The position numbers were made by a program, and so were the translations under genes. Positions 16,022 to 27,100 of a DNA stretch of 64,000 nucleotides are shown here, one piece after another. The notes under the pieces were generated by a model that had not been told where the DNA came from, searched no databases, and was given only the letters and a program-made list of their open reading frames with translations. Numbering within the stretch: the stretch's first letter is position 1; every line of letters starts with the position of its first letter. The stretch covers positions 1-64,000 of the forward strand of contig JAHDGU010000018.1 of the NCBI GenBank assembly GCA_020627535.1, written 5' to 3'. Source of the DNA: Saprospiraceae bacterium. Its GTDB lineage: Bacteria; Bacteroidota; Bacteroidia; Chitinophagales; Saprospiraceae.

Positions 16022-18202
16022 ATGAACAGACAAGCTAGATATTACATAATAATGCTGATAATCAGTGGATTATGTATGAGCCTCACTGCACAGTCGCATG
16101 GGCCGCTTCGTCTAGGGATAGAGTGGGATGGCATAGACGCCTATCAGTTTCGCGTTCAAAACTGGGAAAATATCGAAAGCGCTCAATTTACTATCCGCTG
16201 GGACACAGCATACACCGAGTACCTCAGCCTCGGCAACGTCAACCTCGATGATTTTGATTTTCTGGGCTTCAACGACGATAATGCAGCTGACGGACTCCTA
16301 CTTTTTGTGGGTACCAGTCTAGGAAGCACAAAACAGGATGGCGAAATCATATTCAGCATCCGAGTAGAGACCAGCGACACCCTCAGAGGGAGACCGTACT
16401 ACAGCAATGATCCTCTGATGATCGAGTTTTCTGATGACTCTGGACGGATCGAAGATCCTAAGAGCATGCCAGGCAGCTATGGAGCTGTTCGCTCCCTTTC
16501 ACTAATCGAAGGTTCACTTGCACTAGATCAGAATAGTGACTGCCTCCTAGATACGACAGATCTTCTCCTCTCTGATAGACTCATATCGTTTGCGAGTGAT
16601 ACAGAGACATTTCATACCTACACTGGTCAAGAAGGGAATTACCGCATCGAACTTCCAGAAGGCGACTACGAGATCTCCGCGTCCATTCCTGATCATCTAG
16701 CGAGCTCTTGTCTCGATATGCAAATCCTTATGATCGGTGAAGATGCGGAGCGCGATAGTCTAGACATCCTATATCAGGTAATTGATGCCTGTCCTGAGCT
16801 CAAGCTCGAACTCACAAGTGAAGCCGCCCTACAGTGCAGTGAAGTCAACTTTCTCATACAGTATCAAAATCAAGGCACTGCCATAGCGCCTGACGCTTAT
16901 ATCGAGATAGCTCTCCTTGCCAATTATGGTATGCTGGGCTCTGATCTCTCATTCACAGATCTAGGAAATGATGTCTATCGATTTGATATCGGTGATCTTG
17001 CTCCTGGTGCCACAGGTGAAATCAATTTTAGCGCGGAATCCAACTGTGCCGCCTCTCTTGCAGAAAACCACAGTCTCGTCGCCGAAATATTTCCCAATGA
17101 TGACTGCCTGCCACAGTCACCAGATTGGTCAGGTGCGAGCCTCAGTCTTGATGTAGAGTGCCGCAATGATTCCGTCATATTTATTGTCACCAACGATGGC
17201 ATTGCAGACATGACCACCGCCCTCGAAGGAATCATTCTCGAGGATGATCTAGGTGGATTTATTCGAGATGTGGATCTCGGAGCTGGAGATCGTCTTGAAT
17301 TACCATTTGAAGGACTCGGAAGCACATGGCGCATGAAGATTCCGCAAGTGGCAAATCATCCTGGTCAGAGCCGACCGACGATTGCTGTAGAAGGATGTGG
17401 TCGCAATCAATCTGGTGACTTTTCCCGTACATACATCGCTCAGTACAGCGAAGATGATGTCGAGCGCTATCGAGATATAGATAATCAGGCAAGCGTGGAT
17501 CAGATTGAGGCTTTCGCCAAAATGTCTTTTCCTACAGGATTTGGTGCCGAGAAATATATTCAAGTACAGGATCGGATCGAATATCAAATCCGATTTGAAA
17601 ATCGAACTGATTCAGTTTTGACCCACTTAGTGATCCGAGACAGCCTGAGTCCATTCTTAGATATTTCTAGCCTCAGAGATATTTATTCAAATCACGATGT
17701 CAAAATTGATCTTCTCTCTGATCATATCATAGAATTTGATTTTGGCGTCATCAATCTCCCTCCGCGGGATAGTATGCCCGATCAAAGTAGCGTAAGCATT
17801 CACTACAGTATCGGAATCCAAGAAGGCACAAGTCCAGGATCTGTGATACGCAATACTGGAGAAGTATTCGTCGATTACCAAGATGCTGTCATGAGCAATG
17901 AAGTATTTCATACTGTCATTGAAGATATCACTGACGTGATCACTTCCACTCCTGCCACACCGGCTATTGAGCCACTCTTAACAAGCCCCAACCCGAGTGG
18001 AAATGAAGTTATAGCACTTGGCCGAAACTTCGAAAACAGCTTCATAGAAATACAAGATATACTTGGCATCACATGCTATCGATCGGCGATCAATGGAAAC
18101 AAACTTGATCTCCAGCATCAGCATCTCACCCCTGGCACATATCTCATCACCATCACCGATACAGCGGGGATAAAATACCTGACAAAACACATCATCAAAT
18201 AA
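16022..18202 (+). CDS. T9SS-secreted surface protein, paralog 1 of 3
   Basis: A 726-residue protein from ATG 16022 (behind AAGGA); an in-frame ATG at 15953 would push the signal peptide inward. It has a signal peptide ending SLTAQ and then a cohesin-like beta domain (SAQFTIRWDTAYTEYLSL). A region starting near SLALDQNSDCLLDTTDLL resembles a small CNA-B/regulatory domain. Next come a Cys-containing repeat domain ending in the WSGASLSLDVEC block and a DUF7619-like domain (IEYQIRFENRTDSVL). The C-terminal T9SS type A sorting domain (TSPNPSGNEVIAL ... YLTKHIIK) ends the protein. Unlike its two neighbours it has lost the DPNDK motif. It probably sits on the cell surface or is released; ligand unknown. 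Confidence 0.8.
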   Translation: MNRQARYYIIMLIISGLCMSLTAQSHGPLRLGIEWDGIDAYQFRVQNWENIESAQFTIRWDTAYTEYLSLGNVNLDDFDFLGFNDDNAADGLLLFVGTSLGSTKQDGEIIFSIRVETSDTLRGRPYYSNDPLMIEFSDDSGRIEDPKSMPGSYGAVRSLSLIEGSLALDQNSDCLLDTTDLLLSDRLISFASDTETFHTYTGQEGNYRIELPEGDYEISASIPDHLASSCLDMQILMIGEDAERDSLDILYQVIDACPELKLELTSEAALQCSEVNFLIQYQNQGTAIAPDAYIEIALLANYGMLGSDLSFTDLGNDVYRFDIGDLAPGATGEINFSAESNCAASLAENHSLVAEIFPNDDCLPQSPDWSGASLSLDVECRNDSVIFIVTNDGIADMTTALEGIILEDDLGGFIRDVDLGAGDRLELPFEGLGSTWRMKIPQVANHPGQSRPTIAVEGCGRNQSGDFSRTYIAQYSEDDVERYRDIDNQASVDQIEAFAKMSFPTGFGAEKYIQVQDRIEYQIRFENRTDSVLTHLVIRDSLSPFLDISSLRDIYSNHDVKIDLLSDHIIEFDFGVINLPPRDSMPDQSSVSIHYSIGIQEGTSPGSVIRNTGEVFVDYQDAVMSNEVFHTVIEDITDVITSTPATPAIEPLLTSPNPSGNEVIALGRNFENSFIEIQDILGITCYRSAINGNKLDLQHQHLTPGTYLITITDTAGIKYLTKHIIK

Positions 18203-18281
18203 TCTAAAACCACTTTCCTTACAGCCTTTTACCTAACACACACAAAGCAAGGTTTGTGGACTTCAAAATCTTCACAGTAGC

Positions 18282-20471
18282 ATGAAACACATTTACAAAA
18301 TCATCCTCTTCAGTCTCACTATCGGCATTACATGCCTCGGGAAAATAGAGGCGCAAAACCTACCTCTCGAACTCTGTGTGGAATGGCAAGGAGGTGATCG
18401 ATATGACGTCAAAGTCAAGAACTTCAGCAATATAATCTCTGTACAATTCAGCATTAACTACAATCCAGATTTTGGACAGTTTCTTGCCTTGGATCAGTTT
18501 GCAGATCTGCCCGGTCTTGACAATTTCAACTTTGGTACTACGCCAGATCTAGAAGAAGGAATCATCACTTTCGCTTGGTTTAGCCCAACGATACAGCCGC
18601 AAGATCTTGATGATGGAGATGTACTCTTTTCTCTCCTGATAGAAAACACCAATGCGGCCTTGGCCCTGCCATTCATCTCATCTGATCCCATAGGGACAGA
18701 GGTCTCTTATGGTGATGAGAGTGTGAGTGAAACCATATTAATATCCGACGATTGTCCTGCGAGCAACAAAGGACTCATCACAGGAAGGATGCAAATGGAT
18801 GGCAACCTTGACTGTAAGATTGACGCAGACGATGCACCATATGGAAATCAAGTTATTCAATTTACAAAGGGCGATCAGACATTCATCGCCAACACCAATA
18901 GAGAAGGACAATACTGGTCATGGCTCGAACCAGGCGAATACAGCATGTCTATCGTTGACAGATCTACGGCTTTTGACTTTTGTATTGAGCAATCCGTCGT
19001 CAATGTAGAGGATATTTTTTCCACAGACACGATCAATATTTTAGCGCAAGCCATTGATGACTGTCATGAGTTGTCTGTGGCACTCAATACAGGACGAATC
19101 CGTGCTTGTTTTCCTACGAGATTTAGCCTCAGCTATCAAAACCTTGGCAGCGCAACAGCCATAAGTAGCTATATTGATGTTGAAATTGATGAAGACTTCG
19201 AACCCATATCTGAATCAAGCCACAGTTTTGTCCAGCTAGAAGATCATCTCTATCGCTTTGATCTTGGAAATATCAACGCACTGGACTTTGGCATCATCAG
19301 TTTTACGGCAAGTCTATCATGTGATGCTCAGTTTGGTGCCACCCACTGCAGCACAGCGAAAATATATCCAAGCAGTGAGTGTCGAGAAATCCCGCCTACT
19401 TGGAGCGGTGCAAGTGTCTCACTCGAGGCAAGTTGTCAAGATGATCAGCTTGTATTTGAGCTCAGCAATAGTACCGATCATGACATGACAGAAAGTGTCA
19501 AGGCCATAGTCCTGAGAGATGATCAGCGATATGCTGAAAACGACATCCTTCTGAATGCAGGTGATTCTGAGACCATCACAATATCTGCAGATGGCGCTAC
19601 ATATCGAGTGATCGTAGATCAGGTAGCCAATCACCCCGGTGAAGATCATCCTACCGAGGCCATTGAGCTCTGTGGTAATGGTGTAGAACACTCATTGGGA
19701 TTTGTCACTCAATTTGCCACTAATGATGACAATCCGGAAGTAGATATTCACTGCCAAGAAAATGTCGGCAGCTACGACCCAAATGACAAACTCAGTTATC
19801 CTCGCGGCTTCCAAGATGATTTCAAGATCGCTCCACAGACCAGTCTCAACTATACGATCAGATACCAAAATACTGGTACCGATACGGCATATAGAGTTGT
19901 CATTATCGATACGCTACAAGCAGATCTAGATCCGAATACGATCAGTCACATCGTCTCTAGCCATGATGTAAAAATGGAACTATATGGAGAGCGCATTTTG
20001 AGATTCGTCTTCGACGAAATCAATCTACCCGACAGCAATGTGAATCTGGCTGCCAGCGAAGGATTTGTGAGCTTTGAGATCGATCATCGTGACTTTGAAG
20101 AGAAGGTTCTACCAATCCGAAATGATGCCGCTATTTACTTTGATTATAATCCACCCATATATACCAATGAGGTTCTCAACACTGTGGTGATTGACTTCTT
20201 GGAAGTTCTAGTCAGCACCAATGAAGCAAGTCGAGTACAGAAGCTCCATGTCTATCCCAATCCTGCCAGCCCAGATGATCTGCTCCAATTAGATCTCGCA
20301 TCAGCTGCGGTAGAAGGACAGTTGATCGATCTACAAGGAAAGCAGATCTGGCAAGGACATATCCTCGATGGGGCTCTCGACTTGTCTTCTACGACCATAG
20401 AGCAAGGACTATACCTATTGGTCTTGACCCAAAAGGATAAAAAATATACGGCCAAGTTGATCATCGACTGA
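18282..20471 (+). CDS. T9SS-secreted surface protein, paralog 2 of 3
   Basis: A 729-residue protein with the same domain order as its neighbours: signal peptide ending IEAQ, beta domain (VQFSINYNPDFGQFLAL), regulatory-like domain (GRMQMDGNLDCKIDADDA), the WSGASVSLEASC block, the VANHPGEDHPTEAIELCG block and a DUF7619 domain with SYDPNDKLSYPRGF and TIRYQNTGTDTAYRV. It ends in a type A sorting domain (LHVYPNPASPDD ... YTAKLIID). Duplicated from the same ancestor as the flanking genes. A strong terminator follows. Confidence 0.82.
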   Translation: MKHIYKIILFSLTIGITCLGKIEAQNLPLELCVEWQGGDRYDVKVKNFSNIISVQFSINYNPDFGQFLALDQFADLPGLDNFNFGTTPDLEEGIITFAWFSPTIQPQDLDDGDVLFSLLIENTNAALALPFISSDPIGTEVSYGDESVSETILISDDCPASNKGLITGRMQMDGNLDCKIDADDAPYGNQVIQFTKGDQTFIANTNREGQYWSWLEPGEYSMSIVDRSTAFDFCIEQSVVNVEDIFSTDTINILAQAIDDCHELSVALNTGRIRACFPTRFSLSYQNLGSATAISSYIDVEIDEDFEPISESSHSFVQLEDHLYRFDLGNINALDFGIISFTASLSCDAQFGATHCSTAKIYPSSECREIPPTWSGASVSLEASCQDDQLVFELSNSTDHDMTESVKAIVLRDDQRYAENDILLNAGDSETITISADGATYRVIVDQVANHPGEDHPTEAIELCGNGVEHSLGFVTQFATNDDNPEVDIHCQENVGSYDPNDKLSYPRGFQDDFKIAPQTSLNYTIRYQNTGTDTAYRVVIIDTLQADLDPNTISHIVSSHDVKMELYGERILRFVFDEINLPDSNVNLAASEGFVSFEIDHRDFEEKVLPIRNDAAIYFDYNPPIYTNEVLNTVVIDFLEVLVSTNEASRVQKLHVYPNPASPDDLLQLDLASAAVEGQLIDLQGKQIWQGHILDGALDLSSTTIEQGLYLLVLTQKDKKYTAKLIID

Positions 20472-20517
20472 GCTATGAAGTAGTACGTTTCGTGAGTATA
20501 CCTATGTGTATAACGAG

Positions 20518-20545
20518 AAGGAGGCCGAAGGGCCTCCTTTTTTTT
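20518..20545 (+). terminator. Rho-independent terminator after paralog 2
   Basis: AAGGAGGCC / GAAG / GGCCTCCTT is a perfect 9-base-pair stem with a tetraloop, followed by a run of T. It separates paralog 2 from paralog 3, so the third gene needs its own promoter. Confidence 0.9.
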
Positions 20546-20617
20546 AGACTTCAAAATCAGCCATTATCACTTCATTTAATGTATATGCCATTTACCTGGT
20601 AACTAATCCCTAGTATC

Positions 20618-22798
20618 ATGAAAATTTCTTTCCAGATAATTATTTCGAGTATCGTGGGTATATTCATATTTACTCCTCATGTTGCATGTCAAGACACATT
20701 GTCGCTTTGTTGGACGTATCAAGGCGGAAATAGATATGACCTATTAGTAAATGATTTTACTGGCGTCAGGTCACTTCAGTTTACGGTATCATGGGACACT
20801 TCTCACGCAAGTTATATGGAAGTCGCCAATTTAAATGAAGAGTTGGAATTCATCGACTCTGATATCGGCGCCCCACCACCCCAATTCGGTAAGTTTTCGG
20901 TGATCGCATTTTCCGCGAGATGGGCTGGGGCAAATCTTCCTCAAGGAAGTCGTCTTTTTTCTTTATACTTAGAAACTGAAAATAGTGCACTTTCACTTCC
21001 ACGAGTTGACTCTTCTCTCATCCCAGTTGAATTCACAACTAATGAGGGAGTAATACCAGTGAAAATCCAAGAAAACTGTGGCTTATTCTCTGACAGAGTT
21101 GTTACCGGCCAAGTATTCCTAAATCCACCGTCATCCTGTACATCTATAGATCAGAACTATAGCCTGGATCATGCCATGATTCAGTTTACCTCAGAAATCG
21201 GAGTCAGATTCTACGCCAATGTAAGAGAAGATGGTGAATATTGGATTTATCTCGAGGAAGGTCTGTATGATATTGACCTCTTCATTGACGAGAATGTTTT
21301 TCGTTTTTGTAGTGGACCGAGCAGTGTCGATATCATGGATGGAGCTGGGCCTCGAGATTCCATCAACTTTCTCCTAGAGGCAGTGAAAGAATGCAGCAAA
21401 CTCGAAGTAAATATCAACACCCCAAAAATCCGATCTTGTCGGCCAACAAAAACCATGATCCACTATAGGAATATCGGTAGCACCTCAGCCAAAGATGCCT
21501 ATATCATATGCGATCTTGGAAAGTCGCTAGACAGCATCACCTGGAGTAGTCACCCATATCACGAGATTGATTCTGGGACGATCAGTTTTGATCTTGGCAC
21601 TGTCAACCCAGGAGACCATGGACAAATCAAAATATGGTCAGAAACTCATTGTAATCTTGTCACTAGAGCCACCTACTGCATGAGCGCGGAGATCTTCCCT
21701 ATCACAGATTGTGATGAGATAGATCCTAGATGGTCTGGCGCAAGTATTGCCGTATCGGGAGAATGTACCGGTGATGAGATCATATTTCATATCACAAATC
21801 ACGGTCTGGAAGACATGCAAACTCCCACAAGTTACCAGATCATAGCGGATCATCAGTCCATTGACTCGGGCATAGTGATCCTCAACTCTGGACAGAGTGA
21901 AATGATCATGATCCCAGCCGACAATCGCAGCTACAGAATTATAGCCGAGCAGGTCGCATTTCATCCTGGTCAATCTAGACCGACCGCACATGTCGAGCTC
22001 TGTGGTCCAGGACCTGAGTATTCCAAAGGATATATATTGGATTACCCTGAAGACGACTTGGATCATCATCTCGATATTTTATGCATCGAAAGTGTCAATT
22101 CATTTGACCCCAATGATAAACTAGTCCAGCCCCAAGGCATAGGTGCCGACCATGCCATAGCTCCTGGAACTACACTAGACTATACTATCAGATTTCAGAA
22201 TACCGGCACGGATACTGCATTTTGTGTGAGACTGATTGACACCTTAGGGCATAACCTGGATCCACGAACAATTTCTCAGATCGAGTCATCCCATAGTTCA
22301 GAGTTTGAAGTACTTCCAGATGGGATCATTCGAGTGACCTATGAAAACATATATCTCCCTGATAGTACAGCAAATGAGCCCGAGTCACACGGTTTCTTCA
22401 GCTTTCAAATAGACCACTACCCTGATCTCCCTCTGCCTAGTACAATTCTCAACCAGGCTGCAATTTACTTTGATCTCAATGAACCCATTTTCACCAATAT
22501 AGCCATGCATACGGTAGACACCGTGGTCCAAGATGTGACTAGCACTAGCACAGATTACGAGGAGAACACACAGCTCAACATCTATCCCAATCCCCTTCGT
22601 ACGGGCCAGACCCTATATCTATCCAGAGATATATCAGGACAGGCGTCTATCATTAATATAAATGGAAAGTTAATGATGAATGCCCTTGTAGATCAAGGAC
22701 AAATTCGTTTGACAGAATGGACATTTCCCACAGGCATATATTATTGTAAAATATTTACTGCAGACAAGGTTTATCTAACCAAGTTGCTTTTTCTGTAA
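20618..22798 (+). CDS. T9SS-secreted surface protein, paralog 3 of 3
   Basis: A 726-residue protein with a signal peptide ending HVACQ, beta domain (LQFTVSWDTSHASYMEV), regulatory-like domain, the WSGASIAVSGEC block, VAFHPGQSRPTAHVELCG, a DUF7619 domain with SFDPNDKLVQPQGIG and TIRFQNTGTDTAF, and a type A sorting domain (LNIYPNPLRTGQ ... YLTKLLFL). Its codon choice and GC are slightly lower than in the other two copies. A surface structural or adhesive role is plausible from the family but not shown by the sequence. Confidence 0.82.
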   Translation: MKISFQIIISSIVGIFIFTPHVACQDTLSLCWTYQGGNRYDLLVNDFTGVRSLQFTVSWDTSHASYMEVANLNEELEFIDSDIGAPPPQFGKFSVIAFSARWAGANLPQGSRLFSLYLETENSALSLPRVDSSLIPVEFTTNEGVIPVKIQENCGLFSDRVVTGQVFLNPPSSCTSIDQNYSLDHAMIQFTSEIGVRFYANVREDGEYWIYLEEGLYDIDLFIDENVFRFCSGPSSVDIMDGAGPRDSINFLLEAVKECSKLEVNINTPKIRSCRPTKTMIHYRNIGSTSAKDAYIICDLGKSLDSITWSSHPYHEIDSGTISFDLGTVNPGDHGQIKIWSETHCNLVTRATYCMSAEIFPITDCDEIDPRWSGASIAVSGECTGDEIIFHITNHGLEDMQTPTSYQIIADHQSIDSGIVILNSGQSEMIMIPADNRSYRIIAEQVAFHPGQSRPTAHVELCGPGPEYSKGYILDYPEDDLDHHLDILCIESVNSFDPNDKLVQPQGIGADHAIAPGTTLDYTIRFQNTGTDTAFCVRLIDTLGHNLDPRTISQIESSHSSEFEVLPDGIIRVTYENIYLPDSTANEPESHGFFSFQIDHYPDLPLPSTILNQAAIYFDLNEPIFTNIAMHTVDTVVQDVTSTSTDYEENTQLNIYPNPLRTGQTLYLSRDISGQASIININGKLMMNALVDQGQIRLTEWTFPTGIYYCKIFTADKVYLTKLLFL

Positions 22799-22818
22799 TC
22801 GAAACATCAGGCCTCAAG

Positions 22819-22847
22819 TTGTGATCCGATACTATTTCTTAGCTTTG
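22819..22847 (+). promoter_or_regulatory. Promoter TTG-N18-TAGCTTTG
   Basis: TTG (22819-22821), an 18-base spacer and TAGCTTTG (22840-22847) match the Bacteroidota promoter consensus. The ATG of the downstream DUF4287/DUF5655 gene is 28 bases away. Confidence 0.55.
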
Positions 22848-22875
22848 GTATGTTGCAATACAACCATAGCAAAAT

Positions 22876-23412
22876 ATGGAAAAAGGACTCCTCGAAAAAA
22901 CAGGGAAACCACTCGATCACTGGATCAAAGTCGTAAAAGCTAGTGGAATAGAAAAACACAAAGCGATCATAGATCATCTCAAGTCAGAGCATGGCTTCAC
23001 CTATGGCTTTGCCAATTTCGTCGCTCATAAGTCAAGAGCCAGTGATGCCATCTCACTTCAGGAACAAGATACCGATCTCGTCAGTCTCCAATACCAAGGC
23101 AAAGAAAGTCTCAAGCCAATCTATGATGCACTTCACGGTTTTTTGATCAGTCTTGGTGATGACGTCCAAGTGTCTCCTAAAAAAGGAAGTGTAAGCTACA
23201 TCCGTAAAAAACAATTTGCACTGATCAAACCAGCCACAAAAAAAAGAATCGACCTAGGTCTCAAAATAAAAGATAGAGCGATCGAGGGAAGACTAGAAGA
23301 CTCTGGACCATTTGGTAGCATGTGCACTCATAGGGTGCGTCTTGAATCCGTCAAGGATGTCGATCAGGAGGTCAAGGGCTGGATACAAGAGGCTTACGAC
23401 GCATCTGTCTGA
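22876..23412 (+). CDS. DUF4287 / DUF5655 domain protein
   Basis: A 178-residue cytoplasmic protein. Residues ~1-70 match the DUF4287 pattern (TGKPLDHWIKVVKASG, then KSEHGFTYGFANFVAHK). Residues ~75-178 match DUF5655 (LKPIYDALHGFLISLGDDV, then SYIRKKQFALIKPATKKRIDLG). The second domain is related to proteins annotated as predicted transport proteins, but without direct evidence of function. Its 3' end overlaps the convergent paaY gene by 19 bases. Confidence 0.75.
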   Translation: MEKGLLEKTGKPLDHWIKVVKASGIEKHKAIIDHLKSEHGFTYGFANFVAHKSRASDAISLQEQDTDLVSLQYQGKESLKPIYDALHGFLISLGDDVQVSPKKGSVSYIRKKQFALIKPATKKRIDLGLKIKDRAIEGRLEDSGPFGSMCTHRVRLESVKDVDQEVKGWIQEAYDASV

Positions 23413-23996
23413 GTATCCTTCCAGATCATATAGTCTTCACGATTGAGCTTAAGTTGCGCGCTTGGATCGCGCAGAGCTTCGACGACTTTGCAGCTGTCTT
23501 GATATTTGGCCGGAAGGCTCTGATAGATGGCAGTACCTCTTGACTTCCAGTAGATCATCTCATCGCTCACGTCTTTGACGATTTTGGCCGGGTTACCCAC
23601 GACGAGTTTTCTCCTGGGAATTTTCATTTTACTCTTCACGAAGCTTTGTGCTCCGATGATAGCTTCCTCACCGACGACTACATCGTCCATGATGACGGCA
23701 TTCATCCCGATGAGGCAATTCCTGCCCAACTCTGCCCCATGGATAATAGCACCATGTCCGATGTGAGCATCTTCATGGACGAGTACCCTGATCCCTGGAA
23801 ACATGTGCAAGACACAATTATCTTGAACATTGCACCCGTCCATAAGAATGATCTCACCCATATCTCCCCGTAGCACAGCACCTGCACCGACAAATACTTT
23901 GGCGCCGATGGTCACTTGCCCAATGATGGTAGCCTGAGGATGAACATAAGATGATTCATGAATGACGGGAATCACGCCTTGATAAGAATAGATCAT
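23394..23996 (-). CDS. paaY: PaaY-like hexapeptide-repeat thioesterase / gamma-carbonic-anhydrase fold
   Basis: A 200-residue left-handed beta-helix protein with hexapeptide repeats. It carries the metal-binding motif region DNCVLHMFPG and HEDAHIGHGAIIHGAELG, and a C-terminal helix (YWKSRGTAIYQSLPAKY) of the kind found in PaaY. PaaY in E. coli (196 residues) is a thioesterase that removes dead-end CoA adducts in phenylacetate breakdown. With paaZ and a paaH-like gene in the same window this reading is favoured, but a general gamma-carbonic anhydrase homologue cannot be excluded. Confidence 0.75.
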   Translation of the reverse strand: MIYSYQGVIPVIHESSYVHPQATIIGQVTIGAKVFVGAGAVLRGDMGEIILMDGCNVQDNCVLHMFPGIRVLVHEDAHIGHGAIIHGAELGRNCLIGMNAVIMDDVVVGEEAIIGAQSFVKSKMKIPRRKLVVGNPAKIVKDVSDEMIYWKSRGTAIYQSLPAKYQDSCKVVEALRDPSAQLKLNREDYMIWKDTQTDAS

Positions 23997-24030
23997 AGGG
24001 TGAAGTTAGGAAAATAGCCATCAGCCTTAT

Positions 24031-24151
24031 AACCCAATTCCTGCATTAGGCCCAGGCAACTCACTCCATTTAATCAGCACAAGTCATTGATAATCGGCAG
24101 TCTATCTCTACAACTATAGTCAATAAAATTTCCTAATGCAGGAATTGGGTT
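24031..24151. repeat. Perfect 20-bp inverted repeat with 81-base spacer
   Basis: AACCCAATTCCTGCATTAGG (24031-24050) and its exact complement (24132-24151) lie between the paaY start and the stop of the CHU_C protein gene. The spacer holds no ORF. The loop is too large and the T-run absent for an ordinary terminator, so it may be a miniature mobile element or a regulatory structure. Confidence 0.7.
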
Positions 24152-24157
24152 GACTAT

Positions 24158-27100
24158 CTAGCGGATCAGGGTAAGATCACCTGTATATCTCTCCGCGCTC
24201 GCATCACTGAATTCGATCTCGATGCTATAGCTGTAGACACCTACTGGAGACAACTGCGCTTTGAACATTCCATCCCATCCTATCACCGTTTCATTTGGGC
24301 GAAAGCCCTCTGCCTCAAATACCATGGAACCCCAGCGATCATAAATCTGCATCGATCTGACCTGTGCAGCTTCATCCTCCGTGAAGATCTCGAAGACGTC
24401 ATTGATGCCGTCTGCATTTGGTGAAAATATATTGGGAATGTAGACGTCCTGTGAGGCACGCAAAATAATACGGATACTATCGGTCAGAAGACATCCATTC
24501 GCACTGATCAGATCAAGTTGATAAATCACACTTTCTGTAGGACTTGCCGTCACTTCAAGACAGTCAGTACAGTCTAGTCCACTCGATGGACTCCAGGAAA
24601 TGCTCATAAAGGAATCAGCGCCGATAATAGTGGGTACTAGTAGGACATCATCGCCTTCTTCTAGAAAAATATCGGGACCTAGATTTAATGAAAGAGGACT
24701 AGCATTTTGTATGCTGAGCGTGAGAGTATCAAGACATCCACGATCATCCATCAGTTCCAAAAAATAACGCCCCGCAATCAAATTATTCAATACGCTCAAG
24801 TCCGTTACGATCTCACCGTTGAGACTGTACATTAGTGGCTCAACAGCATTAAAAATGCTATCAATGGCTATAGACCCGAGGGTGTCATCAGGGCACACAG
24901 GACTCGTACTGCTTGCAAATAGATTCAGCGAATTTTCTGACGGCTCGATATTGATATCATATTCCACACTGCACATTCCGTCATCCATAATCATCAATTC
25001 ATATAGCCCGATCTCCAAATCAAAAATCGAATCACCGATCGGAATATTCACTCCATCAATAAAAATTTCATATGGCTCTGATCCTCCCACGAGACTATCT
25101 AGGATCAGTATGCCGGCCGCTCCGATGCATTCTGGATGTACCAATTGAAAAAATGCCTCAATAATCGCCTCTGCCGAAACAACAACCGTATCCGTAGAGC
25201 GACAACCATTGTCCGTATTCACCACTTCAGCGACATAAATCCCCGCTTCTGTAACTTGAAATTCTCGTGCAGAAGACTGAGAGATGGCATGTCCATCGAG
25301 ACTCATCAAGTCGTAGAACAGGTTTTGATCCAGTGCACCACTCAGTGATATATTGATCTCATCCATATCACAGGCCAAAGCTCGATCAAGGCCAGCGTCC
25401 ACGCGAGGAGTATCTCGATCAGCTAAGACCTCAATCGTACTATCCGACATGCACAGGGTCGAGGGATCTACGAGTAGATATGTATACATGCCCGCTGCGG
25501 AGACCATGACCTCTTCAGTCCTGGATATCGTATCCCCATCTATATTTATCCAAAAAGACGTCAACAAGTCTTGCCCCATGCCTCTGAGTGTGATAGTCTC
25601 CTGCTCGCAGCTCAGAATATCTACATCATCCAAAATAATCTCTGGAACAGGATCACTAAATACATCAAGAAAAATAATCTCTTGACAATTGGCCCGTGAT
25701 ACAGTCACAGCATAAGCATCTGCACAGAGATCTGATCTTGCACTATCCACTGACCCATCTGGCCAGAGAAAATTATTATCCCCTGTCGCCTCAAGTATCA
25801 CTTGACCTCCACACATGTCCTCACAGCTATTGAGCGAAGTGACTACGACATCAAATCCACAATTCCCACAGTTGACCCCTACGGTACAAGTCGCCTCACA
25901 TCCACTTTCATCCACGGCAATGATATTGTATACCCCGCATTGTAGACCAATGATAATGACATCATTTTCTGAGCTGATAACTTCACCTTCGCGCGGCCCT
26001 ACATAGCGCAGTGTCACTGGCCCGATGGCTCCCGTGACTTCGATCCTGATGACACCGTCAGAGCTACCCGGATCCGAACTCGGAGACTGCTCTTCACAAC
26101 TAATTGCCAATTGCGACTCACGGACCTCAATCGTCTGCATGGATTCACACCCTCTTGTATTCGTCACCAGCACACTGTATTCACCAGGAGCGTCGACAGT
26201 GATTACACTATCCATAGACCCAGTATTCCATTGATAAAAATACGGTCCCATATCTGTCATCAGGCTTACGCCTAAATCTGTCGATCCTGTACCTAAGCAA
26301 ATGCTCGTATCGCCTTCAATCTCAAAAGGAATAAATTGCAATTCGATATCTCTTGTTATGCGACAGCCTGTCGTGACCGAAAGCATCGATACCTCATAGA
26401 CTTGCCCTTCCTCTGGATCGGTAATTGTAATGCATTGTTGTCTCGTGTCAGCAGGAAGATTGGGACCAGAAATCCACTCGTATTCAGTGTAGCCTTCTGG
26501 GGCACATAAAACGATCTCATCGTTATTGGCACAAAACTCTTCTTGGAGTATTTCTATGGATTCACAATAAGTATCTACATAAGCATAAATCCAGTGCGCC
26601 CCAAATCGATGATTGCACGTGCCCCAATAAAAGATTAATTCCCCATCGAGATAGATTCCTCGATCGCTCACGAGATAGATCTCACTCGGATCTAGGACGA
26701 CCACTTGTCCATCAAAAATCAATGAACTTGCACCAGTGATCGTAGCGATTGCATCAAGCGTATCAACCTCTTCAAAAAACCCTTGATCGAAAATAATCTC
26801 ATCGCCCGTAGAAAACTCCAAAAAGATCGAATCTGTCGGAGCATTATCCTGGACGATTGAAACAAAAATGGATGACATCGAATTAGTCACCTCACAGTCG
26901 TGCACTCTGAAATGTACACATACTTCATCTCCGACGTAGGCGGACAGATCCGTCGAGATCACTTGCCAGTATGAATAAAGAATTTCATCATTGACAGGAG
27001 ACTCGCTGAACTGGGTATAACCATCCCCTACAAACAACTCGTACTGACCGCAGTCTAGCGTATCTTCTCCTCGCGTAAAAAACGCTTCGAACAATGGTTG

